Shown here: piece by piece, positions 1-6,179 of the stretch
How positions within the stretch are numbered: the stretch's first letter is position 1
Layout: each line of letters starts with the position of its first letter
Assembly: GCA_039936115.1 (NCBI GenBank)
Contig: JBDTIZ010000284.1
Span: forward strand, 1 to 9,448
DNA: 9,448 bases
Source of the DNA: DATIJJ01 sp039936115
GTDB lineage: Bacteria; Pseudomonadota; Gammaproteobacteria; DSM-16500
Direction: 5' to 3'
Notes under the pieces: model-generated
Database searches by the model: none
Told to the model about the DNA's origin: nothing
What the model saw: the letters and a program-made list of their open reading frames with translations, nothing else
Program-made: the position numbers and the translations under genes

Positions 1-94
1 CTGGAATACAAAACATAAATACAGTCATTTAAAAAAATAAAAATGTATTTTTTATTATTTAAAGCCCGGACCCCGCAACAAGTGCGGGGTGACA
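1..94 (+). repeat. Palindromic MITE-like element, left end cut by window
   Basis: This copy aligns end to end with 2260-2353, with roughly ten differences by eye. Its 29-bp right terminal repeat (66-94) contains a hairpin: CCCCGCA and TGCGGGG around a 5-base spacer. The AT-rich core (about 27-62) is itself nearly palindromic, with A-rich and T-rich arms around TGTA. The left terminal repeat lies outside the window; the sequence starts at its last four bases, CTGG. No coding potential. It lies just downstream of the 628-codon minus-strand gene, so its hairpin could also affect that transcript's 3' end, although no T-run follows it. Confidence 0.85.
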
Positions 95-114
95 GAGTAA
101 GATGCGGGGTGACA
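95..114 (+). repeat. Extra partial copy of the repeat terminus
   Basis: The string ATGCGGGGTGACAG (101-114) repeats the last bases of the neighbouring element's right end (GTGCGGGGTGACAG) about 20 bases further on. It is a one-unit version of the tandem arrays of the same terminus seen at 2166-2233 and 9329-9398. Confidence 0.7.
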
Positions 115-150
115 GTGCTTTCTCAAGAGTGTTTAATATCTATACCGATT

Positions 151-185
151 TACCGGATGCTAGTGCGCCTTCGCGGGAATGACAG
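151..185. repeat. Possible remnant of a second palindromic repeat family
   Basis: The stretch contains GCGCCTTCGCGGGAATGACAG, with internal dyad symmetry (GCG..CGC) and the ending GGAATGACAG. Short repeats with TTCGCGGGAATGACA ends are common between genes in Legionellales and Rickettsiales; this is from memory and was not searched. Only one copy is in the window, so the call rests on resemblance. Confidence 0.35.
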
Positions 186-190
186 GCCAG

Positions 191-2077
191 TTAAAACATA
201 TTCAAAACACTAGATCTCTCAACCCTTTGAGCTTGGTAATGCTCAATTAAAAATTGATTTTGTAATATTGTAGCATATGCCTCATCTTGCGCTAATTGAC
301 GCATTATTTTTTTATCGGTTGGTTTTGTTTTTTCATTTCCAACTGAAAGCATGGCAGTTGATTTACCAAATAAAGTTAATTTGTGTTGATGATAGTTGGT
401 TTCCGCTGCTCTGCTCGAAAATACAGGTGTTCCTGTACAGCTATTTTCGTCATCATCACTACTAACAGCTATGCTATCTTCTTTAGCCGCTTTGACTGCC
501 GACTGACTCAGCGCTACCAATTGCACGACATTATCATTTAATAATTGATTAACATTATTAAATAATTTATTTAATTGTTCAACTTGCTCTGAATCTAGTT
601 GATTTGACTGCTCTTTAAGTTTTCTCCAGGAAGCCGTGACTTCACCTGCATCAGCAAAAATTTCACGTGCAGCTTTTTGGTAATCATAGCTTAGGTAGCG
701 TGATCGAAAATCAGAAACATCTTCGAGCTTTTCTTTTAATCTCTTTTGCTCTGTTTCGACAAGCATAAAAGTTGCAATAGTGTTTTCTACGCCATTGCTT
801 TTGAATTCTGAATCAAATAAATTACGCGCACCTGTATTATCACGTTTCGATTCTTGCTGCTCTTTTACGAAACTTAAACGATTCACTCGGTGTTGGCGAT
901 AGCCTGGATGAGTTGGATCACAGTAAATAATACCTAATTCATCCATCTTAACACTCTCAGCATCGATCTTGAATTGTGGCAACTTTTTAATGCCTATTTT
1001 TACCGTCGCGAGTTTAAAATGATTGATGTCAGTCTCGTGCACCGCCTTAGAAAATTCGCTTTTATCATCGAATTGCGCGGGTGCTACAATTTGACATTGT
1101 CGTATGACTTTGCGCATCGCATAACTAGGGCAATTCGCATCATCACCTTGTTCGCCGGTATAAATTACGGCGTTACCCAATTTTTCAATTCCATACAGTG
1201 AATCAACTATTGATACAGCCACAGCAGCTTTTATGTTTGCTAACACATTAGCATTCTGACTTTTATGTTTGGAATCCTTTGCAAATTTATTTGGATCCTT
1301 GGAGTCGAATATTCTAAAGCCAATTGACTTTCTGGCTGCATCAATCCTTATTTCATATGAAACATAATGACCTCCGCCATTGTGGGCTATGCCTAGCAAT
1401 AATTTGAATCCACTAGATTCTGTATCTATCAGTGATTTTATTTTATCTTGCAATGGTTGCATGCTTTTATCATCATAGAAATATCCTATTTCACCAACGA
1501 TATGTGCATTGTCATGTGCGCCCTTATACTGATCCAAACTAAATTGGATATCGGCGATATAACCCATTTTACTTGTCGAGATAAAACCTTTTTTTGCTAG
1601 TACTTGTGGTAAACATTGTTCTATTTGATCCAATGCTTGCCGGCTAATGTCTTCCTTAGTTTCGGCAACTGGAGGATTTTCTAATACGCGTAACTCCGCC
1701 AACATCTCAGCTAAACCTTGCGCTTGTTGTTCCATTTCAACAGCTGTGAGCTCGGTTTTATGTCGTTTGACCATATCCAGAAAAGAGTATGCTAGTTTTT
1801 TGACAAATGAATTTGAGGTTGTACTCTCGTAAAATGAATCCTCTGTTTCACCGAACAGATTTTCGAGTAATAAATTGTTTTTATTTGCGATGCTCTGTAA
1901 AAATTTACTTAAGGCATTTGGAAATGAAATTAAAAGATCAAAACTTCTTTCATCTTCGTCTTTTATTTTCAATCTCTCTTGAATCTTTGCGATAATCCAT
2001 TTTGTATATTGGGCAGCAATCTGCTGATTTTTTATCTGCTCTACTTTGCTAAGAGCACTTGTTTTAAAATATTTCAT
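191..2077 (-). CDS. Probable CE-clan (Ulp1/YopJ-like) cysteine protease effector
   Basis: This 628-residue soluble protein has no signal peptide or membrane segment. Residues 225-320 carry a CE-clan signature. A strand with GGHYVSYEI holds His237. The following strand ends in FDS with Asp258. QGDDANC then gives Gln310 and Cys316, the Q-x5-C oxyanion-Gln/nucleophile spacing of Ulp1, where the order is also His-Asp-Gln-Cys. I checked all four codons against the DNA. Enzymes of this clan are SUMO/NEDD8/ubiquitin proteases or, in the YopJ branch, acetyltransferases, and in bacteria they are usually secreted effectors. Which activity applies cannot be read here; Asp rather than Glu as the acid leans slightly to the protease side. 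Residues 1-160 and 435-535 are helix-rich and look partly coiled coil; 536-600 is polar. Residue 317 is Pro where many relatives have Gly. The start is supported by GAGGA (2083-2087), five bases upstream. The gene is monocistronic and bracketed by repeats. Export by a Dot/Icm-type system is inference. Confidence 0.72.
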   Translation of the reverse strand: MKYFKTSALSKVEQIKNQQIAAQYTKWIIAKIQERLKIKDEDERSFDLLISFPNALSKFLQSIANKNNLLLENLFGETEDSFYESTTSNSFVKKLAYSFLDMVKRHKTELTAVEMEQQAQGLAEMLAELRVLENPPVAETKEDISRQALDQIEQCLPQVLAKKGFISTSKMGYIADIQFSLDQYKGAHDNAHIVGEIGYFYDDKSMQPLQDKIKSLIDTESSGFKLLLGIAHNGGGHYVSYEIRIDAARKSIGFRIFDSKDPNKFAKDSKHKSQNANVLANIKAAVAVSIVDSLYGIEKLGNAVIYTGEQGDDANCPSYAMRKVIRQCQIVAPAQFDDKSEFSKAVHETDINHFKLATVKIGIKKLPQFKIDAESVKMDELGIIYCDPTHPGYRQHRVNRLSFVKEQQESKRDNTGARNLFDSEFKSNGVENTIATFMLVETEQKRLKEKLEDVSDFRSRYLSYDYQKAAREIFADAGEVTASWRKLKEQSNQLDSEQVEQLNKLFNNVNQLLNDNVVQLVALSQSAVKAAKEDSIAVSSDDDENSCTGTPVFSSRAAETNYHQHKLTLFGKSTAMLSVGNEKTKPTDKKIMRQLAQDEAYATILQNQFLIEHYQAQRVERSSVLNMF

Positions 2078-2165
2078 TATAATCCTCGTTTTGTTTTTTT
2101 ATGAATTTTTTATATCACCACCCTCCCCCAACTCTATCTGCGCCAAGTTAAGGAAATTTTGACCT

Positions 2166-2233
2166 CTGTCACCCCGCACTTTAAACCTCTGTCACCCCTC
2201 ACTTTAAACCTTTGTCACACCGCACTTTAAACA
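2166..2233 (+). repeat. 23-bp tandem array of a repeat terminus
   Basis: There are three consecutive units of 23, 23 and 22 bases (2166-2188, 2189-2211, 2212-2233). Each begins like TGTCACCCCGCACTT and is followed by an AAACCT-type linker. A fourth start (2235) continues into the hairpin terminus of the adjoining element. The units differ by single substitutions. A comparable array lies at 9329-9398. Confidence 0.85.
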
Positions 2234-2234
2234 G

Positions 2235-2353
2235 TGTCACCCCGCACTTGTTGCGGGGTCTGGAGTTAAAAACATACAAAATTCATTTAAAAAAAATAAA
2301 AATGTATTCTTTATTATTTAAAACCCAGACCCCGCAACAAGTGCGGGGTGACA
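2235..2353 (+). mobile_element. Complete MITE-like element, 119 bp
   Basis: The 29-bp termini 2235-2263 and 2325-2353 are exact reverse complements. Each contains a 7-bp hairpin stem (CCCCGCA/TGCGGGG). The core is AT-rich, with a near-palindrome around ATGTAT. It has no coding capacity, so any movement would depend on an enzyme encoded elsewhere; none is seen here. I could not define a clean target-site duplication, because copies of the terminus flank the left side. It is the only full-length copy in the window; the others are at 1-94 (partial) and 9400-9448 (partial, inverted). Confidence 0.75.
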
Positions 2354-2395
2354 GAGGTCAAAATTTCCCTGCTGAGGAGGGGAGGATTAAAAATT

Positions 2396-2464
2396 ATGGA
2401 CAATAGTACACCAGCCCAGCTTAAGGATTTCTTAAACAGAGCAGCGACTAATTTTATTTTTTAA
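2396..2464 (+). CDS. Possible 22-codon ORF or remnant gene start
   Basis: The purine-rich GGAGGA at 2381-2386 lies 9 bases before an ATG that opens MDNSTPAQLKDFLNRAATN, ending at TAA. The peptide has a plausible amphipathic composition and could be a microprotein or the first codons of a lost gene. Against this, the Shine-Dalgarno-like sequence may simply be the purine edge of the adjoining repeat, and the ORF overlaps the last codons of the minus-strand 102-codon gene by 11 bases. I do not recognise it. Confidence 0.2.
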   Translation: MDNSTPAQLKDFLNRAATNFIF

Positions 2465-2762
2465 CGGGATTTGGAGTGGAAGAAGTGGTATTGCTTGGAG
2501 TCTCAGTTGGAATAGATTTTGACTGCGTGGGACGAAAAAAGCCTGTTTGTGTTTGTGAAGGCTTAGGGGCAAATTCTTGGAGACCAGCGATCGCGCCAGC
2601 AGGATCTGTATTAATAGGTGCGCTGATAAAAGGTGTATGACTTTCTGATTCAGCACCATATTCGAGCTTATGCGCAGCATCTAAGCCGCGCTTATTCATT
2701 TCATTTGGAACGTCTGTTAAATTATCTTTTAACAATTTTTCTCTAGGTGTAAGTGTCGCCAT
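2454..2762 (-). CDS. Small hypothetical protein, Pro/Ser/Thr-rich C-terminus
   Basis: This 102-residue protein is not recognised. Residues 1-35 are charged and probably helical (TPREKLLKDNL..., ..NKRGLDAAHKLEYG). From about residue 42 the chain is low in hydrophobics and rich in Pro, Ser, Thr and Gln, ending in TPNPVKK, so the second half is probably disordered. There is no Cys, Trp, signal peptide or membrane segment. The start is well supported: AGGAG (2771-2775) lies 8 bases before ATG. It is 61 bp downstream of the 93-codon gene on the same strand and could share its transcript. A reading frame of 82 codons in the same stretch (2432-2680) lacks comparable support. The disordered tail would also suit a small secreted substrate, but nothing shows this. 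Confidence 0.65.
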   Translation of the reverse strand: MATLTPREKLLKDNLTDVPNEMNKRGLDAAHKLEYGAESESHTPFISAPINTDPAGAIAGLQEFAPKPSQTQTGFFRPTQSKSIPTETPSNTTSSTPNPVKK

Positions 2763-2823
2763 CTTGTGTGCTCCTAATCATTAGTTCCATTTTAGCATTT
2801 TGTTAATTGACATCCTGTCAATG

Positions 2824-3105
2824 TTATTCTTGTTTTTCGCCCCAATTATCCCATAAAAAATCCGCCAACACGTCTTTCACTGCAACGGTTGCCGCTCTAC
2901 CCATTAAATCGTAATACCAGAATTTAAACGGTGTTCGATCGGTATCAATACGAATCATCGATTTCTGACTTCCGAGTTGATACAAAACATGATGTTTTTG
3001 TTTAGCAAAAATAGGGTCGTTCCTGGATTTTTCCAAGAACTCAGCCAGAATTTTTTTTAGTCCTTCTGGGCCTTCCGCTATAATATATTCCGCTGGGATA
3101 CTCAT
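2824..3105 (-). CDS. Small conserved-looking hypothetical protein, 93 aa
   Basis: This is a compact soluble protein of mixed alpha/beta character that I do not recognise. Residues 11-30 look helical (EGPEGLKKILAEFLEK). The middle (about 38-66) looks like strands, with HHVLYQLGS, MIRIDTDR and an aromatic FKFWYYDL. The last 25 residues form another helix ending in FLWDNWGEKQE. It has no Cys, signal peptide or membrane segment. Aromatic and charged residues clustered mid-protein suggest a folded domain rather than a chance frame. A GAGGG (3115-3119) lies 9 bases before the ATG. It follows the exonuclease III gene by 81 bp on the same strand, so co-transcription is possible. Confidence 0.65.
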   Translation of the reverse strand: MSIPAEYIIAEGPEGLKKILAEFLEKSRNDPIFAKQKHHVLYQLGSQKSMIRIDTDRTPFKFWYYDLMGRAATVAVKDVLADFLWDNWGEKQE

Positions 3106-3174
3106 CTCACTATACCCTCAAGGTTAGAAAATAAACAATTCTTCTACCCATATAGATTATTCTAAAGAACAAAG

Positions 3175-3191
3175 CTTAAGATACTCTTAAG
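3175..3191 (-). terminator. Weak hairpin at the end of the exonuclease III gene
   Basis: CTTAAG, a 5-base loop and CTTAAG overlap the stop codon of the upstream gene. On the minus strand the hairpin is followed by a T-rich CTTTGTTCTTT. The stem is only 6 AT-rich pairs and the T-run is interrupted, so termination here would be leaky at best. Confidence 0.22.
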
Positions 3192-3966
3192 ACAAAGAAA
3201 TAATATCATAATCAATAAGTAATGGCGCATGATCAGAGAAACGTTGGTCTTTATAAATAGATACTGACTTGATTTTATCCTTCAATCCTGGCGTAACTAC
3301 TTGATAATCTATCCGCCATCCCACATTTTTAGCCCAGGCTTGCCCACGATTAGACCACCACGTGTATTGATCAGGCTCCTGATTAATGTGTCTAAATGCG
3401 TCAATAAAGCCAATATTGCCAAATAACTCATCCATCCATGCACGTTCTTCGGGCAAAAATCCTGAATTTTTTTGATTGCCACGCCAGTTTTTTAAATCGA
3501 TTTGACGATGTGCAATATTCCAATCGCCACAAATAATAAATTCACTGTCTTGCTTTCTCTGCTGCTGCAACAAGTCGCTATATCGAGCTAAAAAATCAAA
3601 TTTGCTGGCTTGCCGCTCTTCCCCACTAGAGCCCGAGGGCAGATAAAGTGATGCGATGTTCAATTTACCGAGGGTAATTTCAACATAACGACCCTCTTGA
3701 TCTGCCAAAGACCAACCAAGACCTGTCTTAACAGCGGTGGGTTCTTGTTTTGTGTATATACCGACACCACTGTAGCCTTTTTTTTCTGCAAAATGAAAAT
3801 AACCGTGATAGCCTTCCGGTCGAAAAATTTCATCGGTAATATCAGCTTGCTGTGCTTTCACTTCTTGCATACATATCACATCGGCATTTTGTGATTTCAG
3901 CCAAGTAAAAAATCCTTTTTTTGCCGCCGAGCGAATGCCGTTTAAGTTAATTGTAATAATGCGCAT
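3187..3966 (-). CDS. xth: Exodeoxyribonuclease III (AP endonuclease, ExoA-type)
   Basis: This enzyme incises DNA 5' to abasic sites and removes 3' blocks in base-excision repair. At 259 residues it is a typical length for the exonuclease/endonuclease/phosphatase-fold family. Motifs in order: NLNGIRS with Asn7; QEVKAQ with metal ligand Glu35; YLPSGS with Tyr108; GDWNIAH with Asp148 and Asn150; GWRIDYQ with Asp220; SDHAP with Asp245 and catalytic His246. All key residues are present. The QEVKAQ and NIAHRQIDLKN wording resembles the ExoA/Nape branch more than E. coli XthA. The ATG is 5 bases after the asmA stop, with only a weak AGGG (3978-3981) about 11 bases upstream, so translation may be coupled to asmA. 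The pairing with an envelope gene looks positional rather than functional. Confidence 0.95.
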   Translation of the reverse strand: MRIITINLNGIRSAAKKGFFTWLKSQNADVICMQEVKAQQADITDEIFRPEGYHGYFHFAEKKGYSGVGIYTKQEPTAVKTGLGWSLADQEGRYVEITLGKLNIASLYLPSGSSGEERQASKFDFLARYSDLLQQQRKQDSEFIICGDWNIAHRQIDLKNWRGNQKNSGFLPEERAWMDELFGNIGFIDAFRHINQEPDQYTWWSNRGQAWAKNVGWRIDYQVVTPGLKDKIKSVSIYKDQRFSDHAPLLIDYDIISLS

Positions 3967-3971
3967 GTCGA

Positions 3972-5873
3972 TTAATGCCCTAATAAATTATTTAACACAT
4001 CACCCGCTTTGCCTTTCAATAGATCGCCGGCATTGCCCGGTAATTGTTTTACAATTTCATCTTGAATTTTTTGTTTTGTTTCAGTCGACACTTTTTGTAA
4101 TTGTTGTTGCGCCGCAGCTTTAGCAATAGCGCCTGAATCCAGTCGAATACTTGGGCTGACTAACTGTCCCGTAATTAAAACCGGCAGCGCAATGCCATAT
4201 AAATTCATTGCATTGTCTTTTTGATCCGCTGCTCGTTGTTTGACGGTAGTTAACAATGCGTAATCAATCGTTTGATTCACTAAATTAATGGTGCCTTTAC
4301 CATTCGTCGTAAAACGTGGTGAATCAGCTGCTAAATCATTATTGGTAATGACACCATCTTGAATAACAGCTGTGCCTGTTAAGGTACCGAAATTCGTACG
4401 ATCATTATTCGTAGCTGAAGTCGAATGTTGCTTCACGAGTTGAGCAGCACTATCTACCAAGTAGCCCAGATCAAGACCCAATATAGCGCCATTGGTAAAA
4501 TTAAATTGTGCTGTGCCATTTAAATTTTTCACAATGGTTTTTTCTTCCGCACCATTGGTTGTGATTTGCGTTTCAAAATTTGCAACGCCCGCTAATTTAA
4601 TTTTTTGTTCACCTGCAAGATCTTGCATCAGCGGTTCTGCTTGAACATTGGTTAATTTAGCTTGCAAAGAAATTGCCGGTGCCGCGGCATTTAGCAATAC
4701 TTTTGCTTGGGCTGTTAAAGTACCTTGATATAAATTTGCTGAAATCGGCGCTAAATCCAACACACCATTTTGAAAATGTGTTTTGACTTTAACGCTACTA
4801 ACAGTCAACTTTGCCGCTTTCAATGTTTCAATCGCTAAATCACCATTCACATTTGCGCCACTAGAGCCTGCAGTAAAATCTACATCACCTTCCACATTTT
4901 TTGCGGCTTGTAAATTATCGACAGCTTGGCCCATACTATTTAACGTTTCTTTCAAATCAAACGGTTCAAGATGCAGACTACCTGTTGCAAACGGATTGCT
5001 ATTAAGATGCGTTACATTCATTTTTCCAGTCATCTTGATATTGGCCATTTTTGCTTGAAAACCCGTCCACTCTAAGGTTTGCTGATTTAAATCTGCTAAC
5101 ACATCACCTGAGAGAACCAAATTAATTGTCTTGCTGCCTTGTTTTAGTTGTGCAGAAAAATCCAGGTTTTTGAAAGTATAAATCTGTGTTGCCAAATTCA
5201 GTGCTGCAGTGCCAGACAAGGTAATATGGCCTGTGGCTGCCGGATTGTTAGCACTAAAATCAAACGCAGCTTTTACTGGAAATGAATTCATCACATTAAT
5301 ATCTTGGGCATGCAATTCAAAATGCGTGATGTCATATAATTTTTTAGTTTGATTATCGGCATAGGTAACACTTGCATCCGAGATATCAACACCGCCAATG
5401 GCGAGCCCCATGCTTGCATTTTTCATGTTTGCGGCGGGTGCTGCAGCTGTTGTTGCGGGTGATTTTGCGGCTTCTGGAAACGCCCAATTGACGTCACCGC
5501 TTGCGTTTTTTATTAAATGTAAACGCATGCCCTTGAGTTCAATACCACTGGATTCAATATGGCCGTGAAATAATGGCATAAGTTTAACGCTGACGGTTGC
5601 GTCAGAAATTTCTAGAAATGTTTTTTCATCAAACGCAGCTGGGTTACCTAATGTCGCATGTCCTACTTTAACGCCGATGGTCGGAAAAAATGTCCACGAC
5701 ATATCGCCGTCAATAATCAAGTGACGTCCGGTAGCTTTTAAGACTTGATCAGTCATGATGGGTTTAAATCGATTCGGGCTGACGAAAGTCACCAGCAATA
5801 CGACACCTACGACTATCAGCAAAATAAGAATGCTTAATATAATTCCGGTATATTTTAAAAACTTACGCATCAC
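3972..5873 (-). CDS. asmA: AsmA family inner-membrane-anchored envelope protein
   Basis: AsmA-like proteins are anchored in the inner membrane with a long beta-rich periplasmic part, and are linked to phospholipid transport and outer-membrane homeostasis. This one has 633 residues, close to E. coli AsmA (about 617). A single N-terminal membrane helix (residues 9-30) is followed by the AsmA N-terminal pattern, with DGDMSWTFFPTIGVKVGHATL at 56-76. Repeated beta segments fill the middle. The conserved C-terminal block has NGAILGLDLGYLVDSAAQL (461-479), TNNDLAADSPRF (510-521), GKGTINLVNQTIDY (525-538) and LITGQLVSPSIRLD (566-579). A Gln/Lys-rich tail follows. The start is GTG at 5873 or the adjacent ATG at 5870; GAGGA (5881-5885) is 7 or 10 bases away and does not decide between them. 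It lies 72 bp after tRNA-Gly and immediately before xth. Confidence 0.9.
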   Translation of the reverse strand: MMRKFLKYTGIILSILILLIVVGVVLLVTFVSPNRFKPIMTDQVLKATGRHLIIDGDMSWTFFPTIGVKVGHATLGNPAAFDEKTFLEISDATVSVKLMPLFHGHIESSGIELKGMRLHLIKNASGDVNWAFPEAAKSPATTAAAPAANMKNASMGLAIGGVDISDASVTYADNQTKKLYDITHFELHAQDINVMNSFPVKAAFDFSANNPAATGHITLSGTAALNLATQIYTFKNLDFSAQLKQGSKTINLVLSGDVLADLNQQTLEWTGFQAKMANIKMTGKMNVTHLNSNPFATGSLHLEPFDLKETLNSMGQAVDNLQAAKNVEGDVDFTAGSSGANVNGDLAIETLKAAKLTVSSVKVKTHFQNGVLDLAPISANLYQGTLTAQAKVLLNAAAPAISLQAKLTNVQAEPLMQDLAGEQKIKLAGVANFETQITTNGAEEKTIVKNLNGTAQFNFTNGAILGLDLGYLVDSAAQLVKQHSTSATNNDRTNFGTLTGTAVIQDGVITNNDLAADSPRFTTNGKGTINLVNQTIDYALLTTVKQRAADQKDNAMNLYGIALPVLITGQLVSPSIRLDSGAIAKAAAQQQLQKVSTETKQKIQDEIVKQLPGNAGDLLKGKAGDVLNNLLGH

Positions 5874-5905
5874 GAGTTATTCCTCAGTTCATTTAAGGTG
5901 GCATA

Positions 5906-5933
5906 ATTGTAATCGATCGAATGAAATATTCAA
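5906..5933 (-). promoter_or_regulatory. Candidate sigma-70 promoter for asmA-xth
   Basis: On the minus strand a -35-like TTGAAT (5928-5933) is separated by 16 bases from a -10-like TACAAT (5906-5911). It lies between the tRNA-Gly gene and the asmA start. The match is moderate. Read-through from the tRNA promoter is the alternative, since no strong terminator follows the tRNA. Confidence 0.4.
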
Positions 5934-5945
5934 TGCCGTCAAATC

Positions 5946-6019
5946 TGGAGCGGGTGATGGGAATCGAACCCACGCTATCAGCTTGGGAAGCTGAAGTTCT
6001 GCCATTGAACTACACCCGC
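5946..6019 (-). tRNA. tRNA-Gly (anticodon CCC)
   Basis: The reverse complement folds into a full cloverleaf. The acceptor stem is GCGGGTG with CACCCGC, the D arm GTTC/GAAC, and the anticodon stem TCAGC/GCTGA around TTCCCAA, giving CCC (5985-5987). A T arm with TTCGATT and an encoded CCA 3' end complete it, for a total of 74 bases. The sequence closely follows the bacterial tRNA-Gly(CCC) pattern, which reads GGG codons. It has its own promoter just upstream and lies 72 bp before asmA on the same strand. Confidence 0.96.
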
Positions 6020-6032
6020 TTTGGTGTGCTTG

Positions 6033-6060
6033 AGTATAGGCAATTTCACAGTAAGGTCAA
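6033..6060 (-). promoter_or_regulatory. Sigma-70-like promoter of tRNA-Gly
   Basis: On the minus strand TTGACC (6055-6060) and TATACT (6033-6038) each match the consensus at five of six positions and are 16 bases apart. Transcription would start near 6026, a few bases before the tRNA 5' end at 6019, a normal arrangement for a tRNA gene. No clear GC-rich discriminator is seen. Confidence 0.7.
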
Positions 6061-6072
6061 TGGTTTGCTTGT

Positions 6073-6164
6073 GTAGGGGCGAACCTATGTGTTTGCCCTG
6101 CAGCCTTCCTACGCAACTTCTGTTTTCTTCGATCGAGAGGGCGAACACACAGGTTCGCCCCTAC
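6073..6164. repeat. 92-bp inverted repeat with 27-bp arms
   Basis: The arms 6073-6099 and 6138-6164 are reverse complements with two mismatches, around a 38-base spacer. The ends read GTAGGGGCGAACC and the inner parts GTTTGCCC/GGGCGAAC. The two mismatches (A/G and T/C differences) still allow G:U pairing in one RNA strand sense. It is unrelated to the CACCCCGCA family seen elsewhere in the window. It starts 15 bases beyond the stop codon of the M4 protease and could shape that mRNA's 3' end, but no T-run follows it in the gene's direction, so a standard terminator is unlikely. A dispersed intergenic repeat is the likelier identity. Confidence 0.8.
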
Positions 6165-6179
6165 AAAAGAGATGAGTTT

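Larger units (their letters stand above)
2150..2370. repeat. Composite nested inverted repeat
   Basis: The outer arms 2150-2179 and 2341-2370 are reverse complements over 30 bases with one mismatch; 28 bases (2152-2179 and 2341-2368) are perfect. Inside lie a 23-bp tandem array and a complete MITE-like element. The arms could pair into a long stem in DNA or RNA. Pyrimidine-rich sequence to the left (2118-2130) faces purine-rich sequence to the right (2374-2385), perhaps an older outer edge. The unit fills the gap between the effector-like gene and the 102-codon gene. Confidence 0.85.

Noticed and set aside
191..2077. Specific assignment of the CE-clan protein as a YopJ acetyltransferase
   Set aside because: The acidic residue is Asp rather than Glu, and no YopJ-type flanking sequence is recognisable; the sequence does not decide between protease and acetyltransferase.
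2081..2160. A defined promoter for the CE-clan gene
   Set aside because: TATAAA occurs on the minus strand near 2110 but without a -35 at suitable spacing, and no convincing PmrA or CpxR regulator box was found.
2166..2260. CRISPR array suggested by regularly spaced repeats
   Set aside because: Units are directly adjacent, with linkers of only several near-identical bases and no unique spacers, and there is no cas gene; this is a tandem array of an element terminus.
2212..2406. A 64-codon plus-strand frame through the composite repeat
   Set aside because: It translates repeat sequence and its AT-rich core, has no ribosome-binding site that fits, and shows no protein-like pattern.
2432..2680. 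An 82-codon minus-strand frame overlapping the 102-codon gene
   Set aside because: It is out of frame with the better-supported gene, rich in Leu/Ser/Pro low-complexity runs, and lacks a Shine-Dalgarno sequence.
5755..5994. A 79-codon plus-strand frame covering the asmA start and the tRNA
   Set aside because: It is antisense to both asmA and the tRNA-Gly gene; the familiar-looking GDGNRTHAISLGS ending is simply the translation of the tRNA complement.
6073..6164. Rho-independent terminator of the M4 protease gene
   Set aside because: The loop is long and no T-run follows the stem on the minus strand; a dispersed inverted repeat explains it better.
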